NCBI GenBank assembly: GCA_023398375.1
Contig: JAEWSH010000084.1
Span: 1 to 64,000 of the forward strand
Length of the DNA: 64,000 bases
DNA from: Bacillota bacterium
GTDB taxonomy: Bacteria; Bacillota; Clostridia; Lachnospirales; Lachnospiraceae
Reading direction: 5' to 3'
The translations under genes and the position numbers were made by a program. The notes below the pieces were generated by a model that saw only the letters and a list, made by a program, of their open reading frames with translations, was not told where the DNA came from and did no database searches. Positions 49,542-60,700 of the stretch are shown piece after piece; positions within the stretch are counted from its first letter, which is position 1; each line of letters starts with the position of its first letter.

Positions 49542-50477
49542 ATGTTGCATATTAAATCATTAGATGCAGGTGTTACTGTTTTTAAAGCTTTAGGTTCTGA
49601 TATTCGTATAGAAATCATTAAAATACTATTAGAGAATAATGGCATGAATATGAATGAACTGGCAACGCGGCTCAATATAACCAATGGTGCCTTGACCAGT
49701 CATATCAAAAAATTGGAAGACGCAGGAATTGTTACTATTTCAAGTGAGTCCAGCGGACATGGTAATCAGAAAAAATGTTCTGTCTATGTCGACAAGATCC
49801 TTGTTGACTTCAACTCTGATAAAGATTCCGAAAACGTATATCAGACAGAGCTGAAGATTGGACACTATACCGACTACAGTGTTCATCCGACCTGTGGACT
49901 CGCTTCACCTACAGCCCTGATCGGCGAAGTGGATGATACGAGATATTTTGCGCATCCCGATAGATATAATGCTGATATCCTATGGTTCGCAAAAGGATAT
50001 GTGGAATACATTGTTCCAAATTTTATTCCTTTTTCCCAGAAAATCGACCAGATTACGGTTTCAACCGAATTAAGTTCCGAAGCTCCGGGCATCAATGATA
50101 TCTGGCCATCCGATATTCATTTTTACCTAAACGATAAATGTATCGGAACTTGGACAAGTCCGGGGGATTTTGGTGATGTAAAAGGAATGTTCACCCCAGA
50201 ATGGTGGTATCCGAATTGGAATCAATATGGTCTCTTAAAATTATTAGTCATTAATAAAGAAGGTACTTTTATTGATGGTCTACAGATATCGGATGTTTCA
50301 ATAGAAGATTTTAATCTAGATTATAAAAGTACTATCAAATTCAAATTAGGCGTCCCTGACGATTCCGAACATATTGGTGGTCTGACTATCTTCGGGAAAT
50401 CTTTTGGTAATTACAACCAGAATATGATTGTCAGAATTCATTACAGTCCAATTCCAAAAGGGAATGATATTCTATAA
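49542..50477 (+). CDS. ArsR-type regulator with large C-terminal beta domain
   Basis: A 311-residue protein. Residues 1-85 are an ArsR-like winged helix (FKALGSDIRIEIIKILLEN, NELATRLNITNGALTSHIKK). The remaining 210 residues are beta-rich and aromatic (WWYPNWNQYG, FIPFSQKIDQITVSTELSSE), with the appearance of a carbohydrate-sensing domain rather than a metal site; the ArsR metal cysteines are absent. It is divergent from lacI and next to the arabinofuranosidase gene, so it is probably a second, sugar-responsive regulator. AAGGGAACC precedes the ATG. Confidence 0.75.
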   Translation: MLHIKSLDAGVTVFKALGSDIRIEIIKILLENNGMNMNELATRLNITNGALTSHIKKLEDAGIVTISSESSGHGNQKKCSVYVDKILVDFNSDKDSENVYQTELKIGHYTDYSVHPTCGLASPTALIGEVDDTRYFAHPDRYNADILWFAKGYVEYIVPNFIPFSQKIDQITVSTELSSEAPGINDIWPSDIHFYLNDKCIGTWTSPGDFGDVKGMFTPEWWYPNWNQYGLLKLLVINKEGTFIDGLQISDVSIEDFNLDYKSTIKFKLGVPDDSEHIGGLTIFGKSFGNYNQNMIVRIHYSPIPKGNDIL

Positions 50478-50478
50478 G

Positions 50479-50727
50479 TCACCATTTTTTATAAGGGCAT
50501 TTGTGGGAAGAAACGGCTGCTCTTAATTCCACAAAGCATCCGCAGGCTCCGCAGATTCCTTCCTTTAAATAATTGCAGGTTCTACAGATGAAAAGGCGTT
50601 CTTCATAGAGCGCCTTCTCTGATTTTATATCTTCTTCTATATTTTCTATGAGTTTATAGACACTTTTATAATATTTTTCCTGATCAATTTCCTGCAAAAG
50701 ACATTTTCTGCACATTATTTTTCCCAT
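50479..50727 (-). CDS. small cysteine-rich protein (DUF6171-like)
   Basis: An 82-residue protein with C-x2-C near the start (MCRKCLLQ), then CRTC, CGACGC and CP groups, which should bind zinc or similar. The start at 50727 (MGKIMCRKC) has GAGAGG upstream; the frame is open to 50772 inside the overlap with the GH51 gene, but without a good ribosome site. It is cotranscribed after the GH51 gene and convergent with the ArsR-type gene. Function is unknown. Confidence 0.6.
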   Translation of the reverse strand: MGKIMCRKCLLQEIDQEKYYKSVYKLIENIEEDIKSEKALYEERLFICRTCNYLKEGICGACGCFVELRAAVSSHKCPYKKW

Positions 50728-50768
50728 GGAAATACCTCTCATATCTATTTCATCATAAAATCTTTCTC

Positions 50769-52274
50769 TCATTCATTAACTCTGAAGCAAATAACACTGC
50801 ATGCTGGTGCGGTAAATTTAAATCCCCTGTCTGTCATCTCATAGTCTGTAAACATTTCTTCCCTGACTGCTTCCGGATTCTCAAATGTATTATATGCCTG
50901 CATATCACCTGTCACAATTGCAGCTTCAATACCAACCGGTGTCTTTTCACTCAATACAACTTCTATTTCCTTGCTTTGCGTTACCGACAGGTTATTGATT
51001 GTAATATTTATGGTTCCATTATTACTTACCGATACAGATTCCTGTAAATCAGGAATCTGAAACCCTTCTGTTCCAATCCTATTCACATTATCCAAATAAC
51101 TCGCAACCAGATCTGCATTCTGGTGGTATTGATACATATGAAACACATGATAAGTCGGTGTCAGAACCATCTGTTCTCCTTCTGTAAGTATCACAGCTTG
51201 AAGCACATTGATCATTTGGGCGATATTAGCCATTTTTACTCTGCCACAATGTTTATTGAATATATTTAAAGTTATTCCCGCTATCAAAGCATCCCTCATT
51301 GTATTCTGCTGGTATAAAAATCCAGGATTGGTACCCGGTTCTACCTGATACCAGGAACCCCACTCATCTATGATCATCCCAATCTTTTTATCTGCATCGT
51401 ATTTGTCCATCATGGTACCATGTTTTTGAATGAGTTCCTCAATAAAAAGTGCTTTATATAACGTTTTGTACCACATAGTTTCATCAAAATCCGTAGCACT
51501 TACTTTATTTTCCCAGCCTTCCGGATGCACATAATAGTGAACAGACAGACCATCCATCAGTCCATGAAATTCTTTCGGAACATTATCGTGTGCTGTTTTC
51601 AGTACTTCTTCTGTCCAATAATAATCATCTACATTTGGTCCACCGCATATTTTGGCAATAGGAGCGTCCTGATGATAATTTCTTACATAAGTCTGATATC
51701 TTCTATATTCATTTGCATAATATTGGGGTGTCATATTACCGCCGCATCCCCAGTTCTCATTCCCAACGCCAAAGTAATCAACTTTCCATGGTTTCTCACG
51801 CCCGTTTTCTTTACGCAGATCGGCCATTGGAGATATCCCTTCAAAAGTCATGTACTCTACCCATTCAGACATCTCCTGAACCGTACCGCTCCCCACATTT
51901 CCATTTACATATGTCTTACATCCAAGCTGCTCGCATAATTCAAAAAATTCATGTGTTCCGAAACTATTGTCTTCTATCACTCCGCCCCAATGTGTATTTA
52001 CCATTTTCTTACGTTTTTCTTTTGGTCCAATCCCATCTTTCCAATGATATTCATCCGCAAAGCACCCGCCCGGCCAGCGAAGTACCGGAATCTGCATTTT
52101 TTTTAATGCTTCTACGACGTCTGTTCTCATACCGTTCTTATTCGGAATAGAAGAGTCTTCACCCACGTAAATTCCTTCATAGATACATCTTCCCAGATGT
52201 TCTGCAAAATGTCCGTATATTTCGGGATTAATATGACCTTTCTTTTCATTTTCATGAATATATAACTTTACCAT
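50769..52274 (-). CDS. abfA: GH51 alpha-L-arabinofuranosidase (second copy)
   Basis: A 501-residue GH51 enzyme from the ATG at 52274, preceded by AGGAGGAG; an upstream ATG at 52295 lacks this. The acid/base is E173 in GVGNENWGCGG and the nucleophile E304 in IIDEWGSWYQ. It shares family with the gene at 40636 but the two proteins are clearly different (this one has the NGNVGSGTVQEMSEW segment common in AbfA), which suggests complementary substrates. Cytoplasmic. Its promoter region at 52275-52605 also carries the terminator of the GH2 gene. Confidence 0.92.
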   Translation of the reverse strand: MVKLYIHENEKKGHINPEIYGHFAEHLGRCIYEGIYVGEDSSIPNKNGMRTDVVEALKKMQIPVLRWPGGCFADEYHWKDGIGPKEKRKKMVNTHWGGVIEDNSFGTHEFFELCEQLGCKTYVNGNVGSGTVQEMSEWVEYMTFEGISPMADLRKENGREKPWKVDYFGVGNENWGCGGNMTPQYYANEYRRYQTYVRNYHQDAPIAKICGGPNVDDYYWTEEVLKTAHDNVPKEFHGLMDGLSVHYYVHPEGWENKVSATDFDETMWYKTLYKALFIEELIQKHGTMMDKYDADKKIGMIIDEWGSWYQVEPGTNPGFLYQQNTMRDALIAGITLNIFNKHCGRVKMANIAQMINVLQAVILTEGEQMVLTPTYHVFHMYQYHQNADLVASYLDNVNRIGTEGFQIPDLQESVSVSNNGTINITINNLSVTQSKEIEVVLSEKTPVGIEAAIVTGDMQAYNTFENPEAVREEMFTDYEMTDRGFKFTAPACSVICFRVNE

Positions 52275-52522
52275 TACTGCTCCTCCTGTACTCATATTTT
52301 TAGTTATTTACTGGTTCTTCCACAATTTCCTTTTCTGTTCTTGCATGACAGACCATAATGTCTGATAACGAAATCATTCACATTAAATCTTTATTAGTAT
52401 TTAAACTATTTTAGAATAGATTAAATTATAAATGTTTAATAAAAATTACGCAATCTTTTTTTCACTTTATTAATCTTATTTATAGTTTCGTGCACATTGC
52501 TTCCGGAGATTATCTATCATAG

Positions 52523-52560
52523 GAAAATAGCAGTGAATGGTTATCCATTCGCTGCTATTG
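52523..52560 (-). terminator. terminator of the GH2 gene
   Basis: AATAGCAGCGAATGG/CCATTCACTGCTATT on the minus strand, a 15-bp stem with one mismatch, followed by TTTCC. The rest of 52275-52522 is AT-rich non-coding DNA with no clear motif. Confidence 0.75.
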
Positions 52561-52605
52561 TGTGTTTCGTGATATACCGATCAGGTTGTGCCGGGGTACG
52601 TTGTA

Positions 52606-55600
52606 CTAAATTCCCCTGAAACTAAATGCAAATTCCATTGGCTCAGTACACCTTAATAAATATTCTTCATGTGTCCTGGCTCCCCAACTATTGTCGCCTC
52701 CAACACCCATCTGTTCCTTTGCTACCCGGACAACTGTATAATGGACTTGCGGTAATTCATAAGCATGCGCTGCATTTTCCATTTCATGCGGCGTATACGG
52801 TAATGCGGAGAAGTTCATATGATCACCGCTAAATAGCATGCCCCTTCCCTTGTAATCCGTTATTTTTGCATAACGGACACCAACTTTGTTACCGCATTCC
52901 TGCGGCACCAGATATTTTGCTACATTCTCTGCTATTCTATTCCGATAAACACCAAGCTTAGCACCTTTCTGTCTGTCATTATAGGTTTCGGCAGGACCCA
53001 TTCCATACCATTCCAATTTTTCGAGATCCGCATCAAATTTGAACATGACACCAAATTCAGGCATATCTCCCAATTCCTTTGCCGGAAGATATGATAATAC
53101 CGTACGAATTGTTCCATCACCAAATACCTCGTAGGACAATGCACAATTACAGGTGGGTGTGGTCGGCATATAATAAGTGAATTCAATTTTAATACTGTGT
53201 TCTCTGACTTCTACCTTTGGTGCATCTTTACATTGTCCATTTGAATCCTTGTGGGAAAGATACATACTTGCTATCTTCCATTGGGCATATCTGGCCGGCA
53301 TATTATTACCATAGTCATTGTCAATCGGAGCACGCCAGAAATTAGGACGTGGAATTGCTTTTATCATTTCTTTTCCTGCATAACGGTAAGATACAAGTCC
53401 GCCATTTAATGCCGAAAATAATACATCGAAATTTTCTCCGCGTACACCGATATTCCATTTTCCCTGTATGAGCTCTACTGGTTCCGTACAAGGATTTACT
53501 GCTGTTTCATTTATATATATGATCTGCCCAAAAGCAACTTCATGCCCTTTTTGAGCCCATATGGTATCTGTTTTCAGAACAAATGAAACTGTAACTGCAT
53601 ATTCTCCGGCTTCCTGATATCTTTTTACCGGCAGTTCGTACGTAGCTTCACATAAAGGTGCTACCGCGGTTTCCAATATTTCTTTTCGAATAAGTTCTCC
53701 GTTTTTCTGCACAGTAACAATGCATTCATATTGTTCGGTATTTGTAAATAAATTCTTGTTGATAACCGTTACATTGGTATCCTTTAAGGAAACTTTAATA
53801 TTCTGGTAATTATACTTTACTTCCTGCATCTTAGGAGATTCATCGCGTTCTCCGGCATATACGATACCATTTCCGCAGAAATTATAATCACATGGGCGAT
53901 CATCAAAATCTCCTCCATATGCTTGAAATTCCTCACCATAGCGATTTTTTTTACGAATACTCTGATCAATATAGTCCCAGATGAACCCTCCCTGATACAA
54001 CGGTTCCGTATCTGTGAGATCCGTATATTTATGCATAGCACCGCAGGAATTGCCCATTGCGTGTAAATATTCACAGCAAATAAATGGTTTCTTTTTATCT
54101 TTACTTAAATATTCTTTGATTTGTTCAGCAGGTGTGTACATCTGGCTCTCGATATCGCTTGTCTCATTGTATCTTCGATCCCAGAATATTCCTTCATAGT
54201 GAACCGGTCTGGTTGCATCCAGTTTCCGGAATAACTGAGACATCTCGTAGATATCTTTACCGCCATAGGATTCATTTCCGCAGGACCATATTAAGATTGC
54301 CGGATGATTTTTGTCACGCTGGTACATAGAATTAACGCGGTCAAGCAAAACAGGAAGCCACTTCGGATTATCGCCCGGCACTACCACGCTCTCATCTCCC
54401 ATGCCTCGAAGAAGCGGTTCCCAGGCGCCGTGTGTTTCCATATTATTCTCAGCTATCATATACAGTCCATATACATCACATAAACGATAGATCCTGGAAT
54501 CATCCGGATAATGGCAGGTTCGGATTGCATTGATATTATTCTGTTTCATCGTCTTAATATCTTTAACCAGTTCTTCCTCAGATACGACACGTCCTGTTCC
54601 AGAACTGAATTCATGACGGTTTACCCCTTTGAATACAATTCTTTTTCCATTCAATAGCATAATACTGTCTTTAATTTCAAAACGCCGGAATCCAATCTGT
54701 TCCATGATTACTTCTGTTATATTTCCATTCTCATCCTGTATCTGAATCTCCAGCTCATACAAATAAGGCTCTTCTGCACTCCATAAGCGCGGCGCCTCCA
54801 CTGGTATATGGTTCTCCTGCTCTATTGCAAGATCAGTTATCAGCCTTGCAACTTCTTTCTTCTGATCCATCAGCGTAAATACAGCTTTTCCTCTTTTTGT
54901 TGCAATTGTACTGATACATAAATCCGCATGCAGAAAAGAATCATCTAACAACGTCTGTATCTTCAAATCATAAATATGCACGCTTGGTACTGTATACAGA
55001 TACACATCTCTATAAATACCCGAAAAACGGAAAAAGTCCTGATCTTCACACCAGCTGCTGCTTGTCCATTTAAAGACCTGAACCGCTAATTTATTTTTTC
55101 CCTCTTTTAAATATGGTGTTAATGCAAATTCAGACGGAGTAAAGCTATCTTCGCTGTACCCTACATAGCTGCCATTCAGCCAGAGAATCATGCCGCTTTC
55201 CACGCCTTGAAAGGAAATAAATAAGTTCTTCCCTTTCATACTTTCCGGCACCTCAAAATACTTTACGTAACTGGCAACCGGATTGAAACTGGTCGGAATA
55301 TCTCCCGCTTCAATTTGATCTCTTCCATCCCATGGATACTGTACATTTGCATACTGCGGAACATCATATCCTTCCATTTGAATATGTGCCGGAACACGAA
55401 TATCGTCCCATGTTGTGGCATCATACTCTGCAGATTCAAATCCTTTAATGGCAGAATTAATTGTTTTTGCATAAGCAAACTTCCAAACTCCATTTAATGA
55501 ATATCGAAAAGGATTCTCACCACATACCGCATTCTCCCTTGAAGGATAATAGATATGATCCGAATGTGCCTTCATTCTGTTATCTTGAAAAAATTCAGGA

Positions 55601-55632
55601 TCTTTTACCCTGCTATAGTCAAATTGTTCCAT
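52606..55632 (-). CDS. lacZ: GH2 beta-galactosidase
   Basis: A 1008-residue enzyme with the full domain set of LacZ-type GH2: jelly-roll (about 40-215), two Ig-like domains, a TIM barrel with acid/base E454 (SCGNESYGG) and nucleophile E521 (CCEYLHAMGNS), and the C-terminal Bgal small chain domain. It hydrolyses terminal beta-galactosides. There is no signal peptide. In this locus its substrates are probably galacto-oligosaccharides from arabinogalactan. AGGAGC lies before the ATG. Confidence 0.93.
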   Translation of the reverse strand: MEQFDYSRVKDPEFFQDNRMKAHSDHIYYPSRENAVCGENPFRYSLNGVWKFAYAKTINSAIKGFESAEYDATTWDDIRVPAHIQMEGYDVPQYANVQYPWDGRDQIEAGDIPTSFNPVASYVKYFEVPESMKGKNLFISFQGVESGMILWLNGSYVGYSEDSFTPSEFALTPYLKEGKNKLAVQVFKWTSSSWCEDQDFFRFSGIYRDVYLYTVPSVHIYDLKIQTLLDDSFLHADLCISTIATKRGKAVFTLMDQKKEVARLITDLAIEQENHIPVEAPRLWSAEEPYLYELEIQIQDENGNITEVIMEQIGFRRFEIKDSIMLLNGKRIVFKGVNRHEFSSGTGRVVSEEELVKDIKTMKQNNINAIRTCHYPDDSRIYRLCDVYGLYMIAENNMETHGAWEPLLRGMGDESVVVPGDNPKWLPVLLDRVNSMYQRDKNHPAILIWSCGNESYGGKDIYEMSQLFRKLDATRPVHYEGIFWDRRYNETSDIESQMYTPAEQIKEYLSKDKKKPFICCEYLHAMGNSCGAMHKYTDLTDTEPLYQGGFIWDYIDQSIRKKNRYGEEFQAYGGDFDDRPCDYNFCGNGIVYAGERDESPKMQEVKYNYQNIKVSLKDTNVTVINKNLFTNTEQYECIVTVQKNGELIRKEILETAVAPLCEATYELPVKRYQEAGEYAVTVSFVLKTDTIWAQKGHEVAFGQIIYINETAVNPCTEPVELIQGKWNIGVRGENFDVLFSALNGGLVSYRYAGKEMIKAIPRPNFWRAPIDNDYGNNMPARYAQWKIASMYLSHKDSNGQCKDAPKVEVREHSIKIEFTYYMPTTPTCNCALSYEVFGDGTIRTVLSYLPAKELGDMPEFGVMFKFDADLEKLEWYGMGPAETYNDRQKGAKLGVYRNRIAENVAKYLVPQECGNKVGVRYAKITDYKGRGMLFSGDHMNFSALPYTPHEMENAAHAYELPQVHYTVVRVAKEQMGVGGDNSWGARTHEEYLLRCTEPMEFAFSFRGI

Positions 55633-55883
55633 TTAGGAATGCTCCTTTCATTGCTTACCCATTCAACTGATATTATTATAGCAGATACAAAAAATATATG
55701 TTTTCATATTTACCTCTAAAATATGCAATTTCAATCATTTTTTATTTTCTATCCTGTTTTTATTCATTTTCAGCGCAAAATCGACCATTTACTTGACACT
55801 ATTAATTGTTGTGATTTTAAATCAGGTAACATATAATATTTATAACACTGCTATCTCTTTTCTTAGCTTTAAGGAGGTTATTT

Positions 55884-56603
55884 ATGATTTTTAAACTTGG
55901 AAATTTTCTGGGTTGGCTCATTATCATAGCTTATATCGGTACACTGCTGAATTATGTTACAAAGGCGATCAATAAATGCTGGAGAAAGCAAATTTCCGCC
56001 AACATGAAAATGAATTCTCTTATGGAAATCCTTATGAATATTTTCGTGAAAAAACATGACTATTTCGGGTTCGCTACAGCTGCTTTTTTGATTCTGCACT
56101 TGCTGCTTCAGTTTTTGATTTTCAGGATTAGCACTACTGGCCTAATTGCCGCAGTATTGTTATTGTTTCAAGTTCTCTTAGGACTTTATGCTTCCTTAAG
56201 GCACAGACCACGGAAAGGTATCTGGTTCACAATCCACCGTACGATATCCTTTCTCTTAATGATCGGTATTGCTTTTCATCTGTTTCTTCCATTTGCATTG
56301 AGCAAAGTATCTTTTCCTATTGCAAAGGCAGAGGTGTCGGGTTCCACTGATACACCAGACAATTCAACGGATACCCTTCGTGTCTTTACATTAGACGAAC
56401 TTTCCCAATACAATGGCAAAGATGGACAGCCTGCTTATGTAGCTTATAATGGCATTGTCTATGATGTAACAAACGAACCTAAGTGGAAAGGCGGAAGCCA
56501 TTCTGGTAAAACGGCCGGAACCGACCTTACAAATGATATTCCCAGATCCCCGCATGGAGATTCTGTATTTGCAGATCTTCCCGTTGTCGGAACACTTGAG
56601 TAA
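55884..56603 (+). CDS. membrane protein with cytochrome-b5-like domain
   Basis: A 239-residue protein. Four hydrophobic segments (10-30, 70-92, 95-112, 125-147) are followed by a polar linker and a C-terminal domain from about 168: LRVFTLDELSQYNGKDGQPA, YVAYNGIVYDVTNEPKWKGG. This matches bacterial cytochrome-b5-like heme/steroid-binding domains, though the HPGG heme loop is replaced by KGGSHSG. A redox or ligand-binding role at the membrane is likely. AAGGAGG precedes the ATG. It is alone on the plus strand, convergent with the lipoprotein gene. Confidence 0.75.
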   Translation: MIFKLGNFLGWLIIIAYIGTLLNYVTKAINKCWRKQISANMKMNSLMEILMNIFVKKHDYFGFATAAFLILHLLLQFLIFRISTTGLIAAVLLLFQVLLGLYASLRHRPRKGIWFTIHRTISFLLMIGIAFHLFLPFALSKVSFPIAKAEVSGSTDTPDNSTDTLRVFTLDELSQYNGKDGQPAYVAYNGIVYDVTNEPKWKGGSHSGKTAGTDLTNDIPRSPHGDSVFADLPVVGTLE

Positions 56604-56615
56604 ATATCTCTTTTT

Positions 56616-57719
56616 TCACTGTAATATTTGTATCTCTACCATTTGATCATCTTCCACATTAAATTGGAAGAGTCCATGTCCATGTCGATGTTCTACCATA
56701 TAATAATGGTTATCAAATGATGAAATATGGTAGGGAGTCCCGACACTTGTCTTATCCGGCTCTAATGTATCATACATGTCCTCATATTGGCCCCTCTGTA
56801 ATGCCTCCAGATTTTTCGTACGGATCAGTGTTGCATTATCCTGACTGCCTTCTGCATTTGTAGAAACAGTCAGATAAAAATAGGAGCCGATCGGATAAAT
56901 CTGCGCCAGACCAGCAACCGCACTTGGTGCCTGATACATCTTCACTGGTACACATTCAGGAAAGGTGGCCTCTACAATAAGCCCATTACTAGCAGGAAAC
57001 CATATTTTATCTCCTGCAATGGAAAACGATCTGCAATAGGTATTTGTCAGAACCTCAATTGTTATTATGTCTGAAACGGATATCTCTTGTCTAATAATAT
57101 CGCCTTCTGCAGACTCTGCAGGAGTTGATCGTAATACAAAAATCTCTCCTGTCATAGAACTTAATACATAAAATGCGTTTGTCTTATCATCATATCTCAC
57201 ATAATGAGGTCTTTTTCCAACATTATTTATCGTTTGTGTATGAATGAATTTCCCATACTCTTTCTGATAGACTAAAACTCTGTTATTTTCCGTATCATCA
57301 ATTAAATATACCGTTCCATCGCTTGCAATCGTATGTCCCCGCGATATTTCATTGCACATCACATGCCACTCCGGCAAGGGCGTATCCAGATTATCACTAT
57401 AGATGACCTGATCATTATAGCAATCTACGATAAAATATAATCCATCTACTTTTTCAGCATCTGTAGGTACATTAAGCGTTGTTTTTGAATCGCAGACTTC
57501 TTCCATTGCTTCTGCCTCTTCCTTTGAAGGTAATGGCTCTAACACGCTCTCCGTAAGTGCAATTTTTTCTTCTACTGTAAGTGCTTTTTCTACCTTTTGA
57601 TTTATCTGCTTTACTTCTTTTTCTTTTATGACGCTTGTGTCAGTTGTTTTCCTGCCGCAGCCACTGATAGCATTTACAAGAAGAACAGCTATTAACAGTT
57701 TATAAAAGCATTTCATCAT
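56616..57719 (-). CDS. lipoprotein with beta-propeller-like repeats
   Basis: A 367-residue lipoprotein: signal LLIAVLLVNA and lipobox ISGC, then a charged coiled linker to about 85. From 95 onward the pattern of short strands (YFIVDCYNDQVIYSDN, GTVYLIDDTENNRVLVYQ, NAFYVLSSMTGEIFVLR) suggests an NHL or YVTN-type beta-propeller. It is exported and anchored outside. It lies 16 bp after mfd on the same strand. Function unknown. Confidence 0.7.
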   Translation of the reverse strand: MMKCFYKLLIAVLLVNAISGCGRKTTDTSVIKEKEVKQINQKVEKALTVEEKIALTESVLEPLPSKEEAEAMEEVCDSKTTLNVPTDAEKVDGLYFIVDCYNDQVIYSDNLDTPLPEWHVMCNEISRGHTIASDGTVYLIDDTENNRVLVYQKEYGKFIHTQTINNVGKRPHYVRYDDKTNAFYVLSSMTGEIFVLRSTPAESAEGDIIRQEISVSDIITIEVLTNTYCRSFSIAGDKIWFPASNGLIVEATFPECVPVKMYQAPSAVAGLAQIYPIGSYFYLTVSTNAEGSQDNATLIRTKNLEALQRGQYEDMYDTLEPDKTSVGTPYHISSFDNHYYMVEHRHGHGLFQFNVEDDQMVEIQILQ

Positions 57720-57735
57720 CTCATGCCTTCCTGAT

Positions 57736-60700
57736 TCATCTTTTTGCTTCTATTAATATTTCCATCTCTGTTAGCATCTCTTCTGTCAGCTTCAGAAGTG
57801 CTTCTGCGTCTTTTTCTACCACACCACATTTTTTATAACGATAGAGAAAGAAGGGTACACCCTTTATATTGAACTGAAGCTTATTTTTATGATGCTCTAA
57901 AAGAATCGGGATCTTTAGAGGATCTATCTTCGCATCTGTCTTCATGGTGATCTTTAAGAGTTCATTTTTCCCTTGTATTTCCACTATATACAGTTTATGT
58001 GCTCTGACTCTGATGAGCGAGATACGAAGCAGATTGTGAACAGAATGCGGAATGCTACCGAACCGGTCTAATAATTCTTCTATGATATCCTCACATTCCA
58101 TTTGATTTTCAATACCTGCGATTCTTTTGTAGATATCTAATTTTTGTACTTCATTCAGGATATATTCTGGTGGAATATAGGCATCCACGTCCAACTCTAT
58201 TGTTGTATTGAAATCTTCTACGCTCTGAATGCCCTTCTGCTGCTTCACTGCCTCATTTAACATCTTGCAATATAGGTCATATCCGACAGCCTCCATGTGA
58301 CCGTGCTGTTTCGCTCCAAGCAGATTACCTGCACCACGAATCTCAAGGTCACGCATCGCAATCTTAAATCCACTGCCGAGATCTGTGAATTCACGGATCG
58401 CCTGCAGTCGTTTTTCTGCTACTTCCTTTAGCATCTTATCTTTCTTATACATAAGAAATGCATAAGCTGTGCGGTTGGAGCGCCCCACTCGTCCACGGAG
58501 CTGATACAATTGTGACAAGCCGAGATTATCTGAATCATGAATGATCATCGTATTTACATTCGAAATATCAAGCCCTGTCTCTATAATGGTCGTAGACACC
58601 AATACATCGATCTCTCCATTGATAAAATCGTACATAATACGTTCCAGTTCATGCTTATTCATTTGTCCATGTGCAAATGCGACCACAGCTTCCGGCACCA
58701 GATTCTGGATTATGGCAGTAATATCGGCTATATTATTCACACGGTTATATACATAATATACTTGCCCATTCCGTGTTAATTCTCTGACGATAGCTTCACG
58801 GATCATCTCTTCATTATATTCCATCACATACGTCTGGATCGGCATTCGGTCATTTGGTGGTTCTTCTAATACACTCATATCTCTGATCCCCACCAGGCTC
58901 ATATGAAGTGTTCTTGGAATCGGAGTTGCAGTAAGTGTCATAACATCAATATCATCTTTTAATTTTTTTATTTTTTCTTTATGTGTGACTCCGAATCGTT
59001 GTTCTTCATCAATAATAAGCAGACCCAGATCCTTGAATTGCATATCTTTGGATAAGATACGATGGGTCCCTATGACAATATCAACGGCACCCTTTTTTAG
59101 ATCCGTGATTGTTTTCTTCTGTTCTGCAGGCGTACGGAATCTTGACATCAAATCAATACGTACAGGGAAATCCTTCATTCTCTGTACAAAGGTATTATAA
59201 TGCTGTTGCGCCAGAATCGTGGTCGGTACGAGGAATACGACCTGTTTGCTATCCTGAACAGCTTTAAATGCAGCTCGTATAGCAACCTCTGTTTTCCCAT
59301 ATCCAACGTCTCCGCATATGAGACGATCCATAATTTTCCTGCTTTCCATATCAGACTTCGTGGCTTCAATTGCCAGAAGTTGATCGTCTGTCTCCTCATA
59401 CGCAAATAATTCTTCAAATTCAGTCTGCCATACCGTATCTTTCCCAAAGCAGAAACCTTCTTTCTGCTGTCTGATTGCATAAAGTTCTACAAGATCTTTT
59501 GCCACTTCGCCTACTGCACTGCGTACTTTTGCCTTGGTCTTGCTCCATTCCTGAGTGCCAAGCTTATTCAGCTTTGGTTTTTTCGAATCCGCGGAAGCAT
59601 ATTTCTGAATGACATCCAAACCGGTTGCGAGCACATATAAGTTTCCACCATCACGATACTGAATCTTCATATAGTCTTTGATCACATGATCGATCTCAAC
59701 TTTTTCAATTCCCTGATATACACCTAATCCGTGACTTTCATGTACGACATAATCGCCTACTTTCAGTTGCGAAAAATCCTGTATTTTCTGTCCCTCATAT
59801 ATCCTTTTCTTCTTTTTTTTCTTCTTCTCATTACCAAATATATCACTGTCAGCTATGACCACATATTTTAAAAGCGGATATTCAAATCCACGCAATACGC
59901 GTCCATAAGCGACCATGACTTCGCCAGGCATGATAGCTCTTTCCAATGTCTCACTATAGAAGCAGATCAGATCTTCCGCAAAAAGATCTTCTGCCAGACG
60001 CTTTGCTCTTGTTCTCGAACCGGATAGTAAAAGAACCCGATAGCCATTCTTTTTATATCTTTTTAAATCTGCTACAAGATTCTCAAAACTACTGTTATAA
60101 GAAGGAACTGACTTTGCTGTAATGTCAAATTTTTTCTCTACTTTCATTAATGTATTCTTAACATCCAGCGTAGAGGTATGAATGACTTTACAGCGTTGCA
60201 GACGGGCTATCGTCTGTTCGGTAGAATACAATAATTCCATTTGTTTTGGCAGAATATATCCTTTTTCCGCTCTATGCATCATACTTTCACGAAACTCTAA
60301 TTCCACTGCATTGGCGTGTTCCCGTATCTTAGACGGTTCATCCAAAAAAATACAAGTACTGTATCCTTCAAAAAAATCTAATAAGGAACCCGTATCTTCA
60401 TAGAAATATTTTATAAAACTTTCAATATTTGCATAGGATTTAAATTCTACGACCTGTTCCTGCAATTCTTTCCACTGCATCTGAATGCGGTGTGCTTCTT
60501 CCGTCCGGAATGCATCGCGGAACTTTTTTTCTATTATTTTAGCATCTTTCTCAATCTTCGAAAGTCCATCCCGAATCTCTTCTTCCGCCAGTATCAATTC
60601 AGTTGCCGGAAATATAACTACCTGCTGAAGCTTTTCGATAGAACGCTGGCTAAGAATGTCAAAACTCCGCATGGATTCAATGTTTTCTCCCCAGAGTTCA

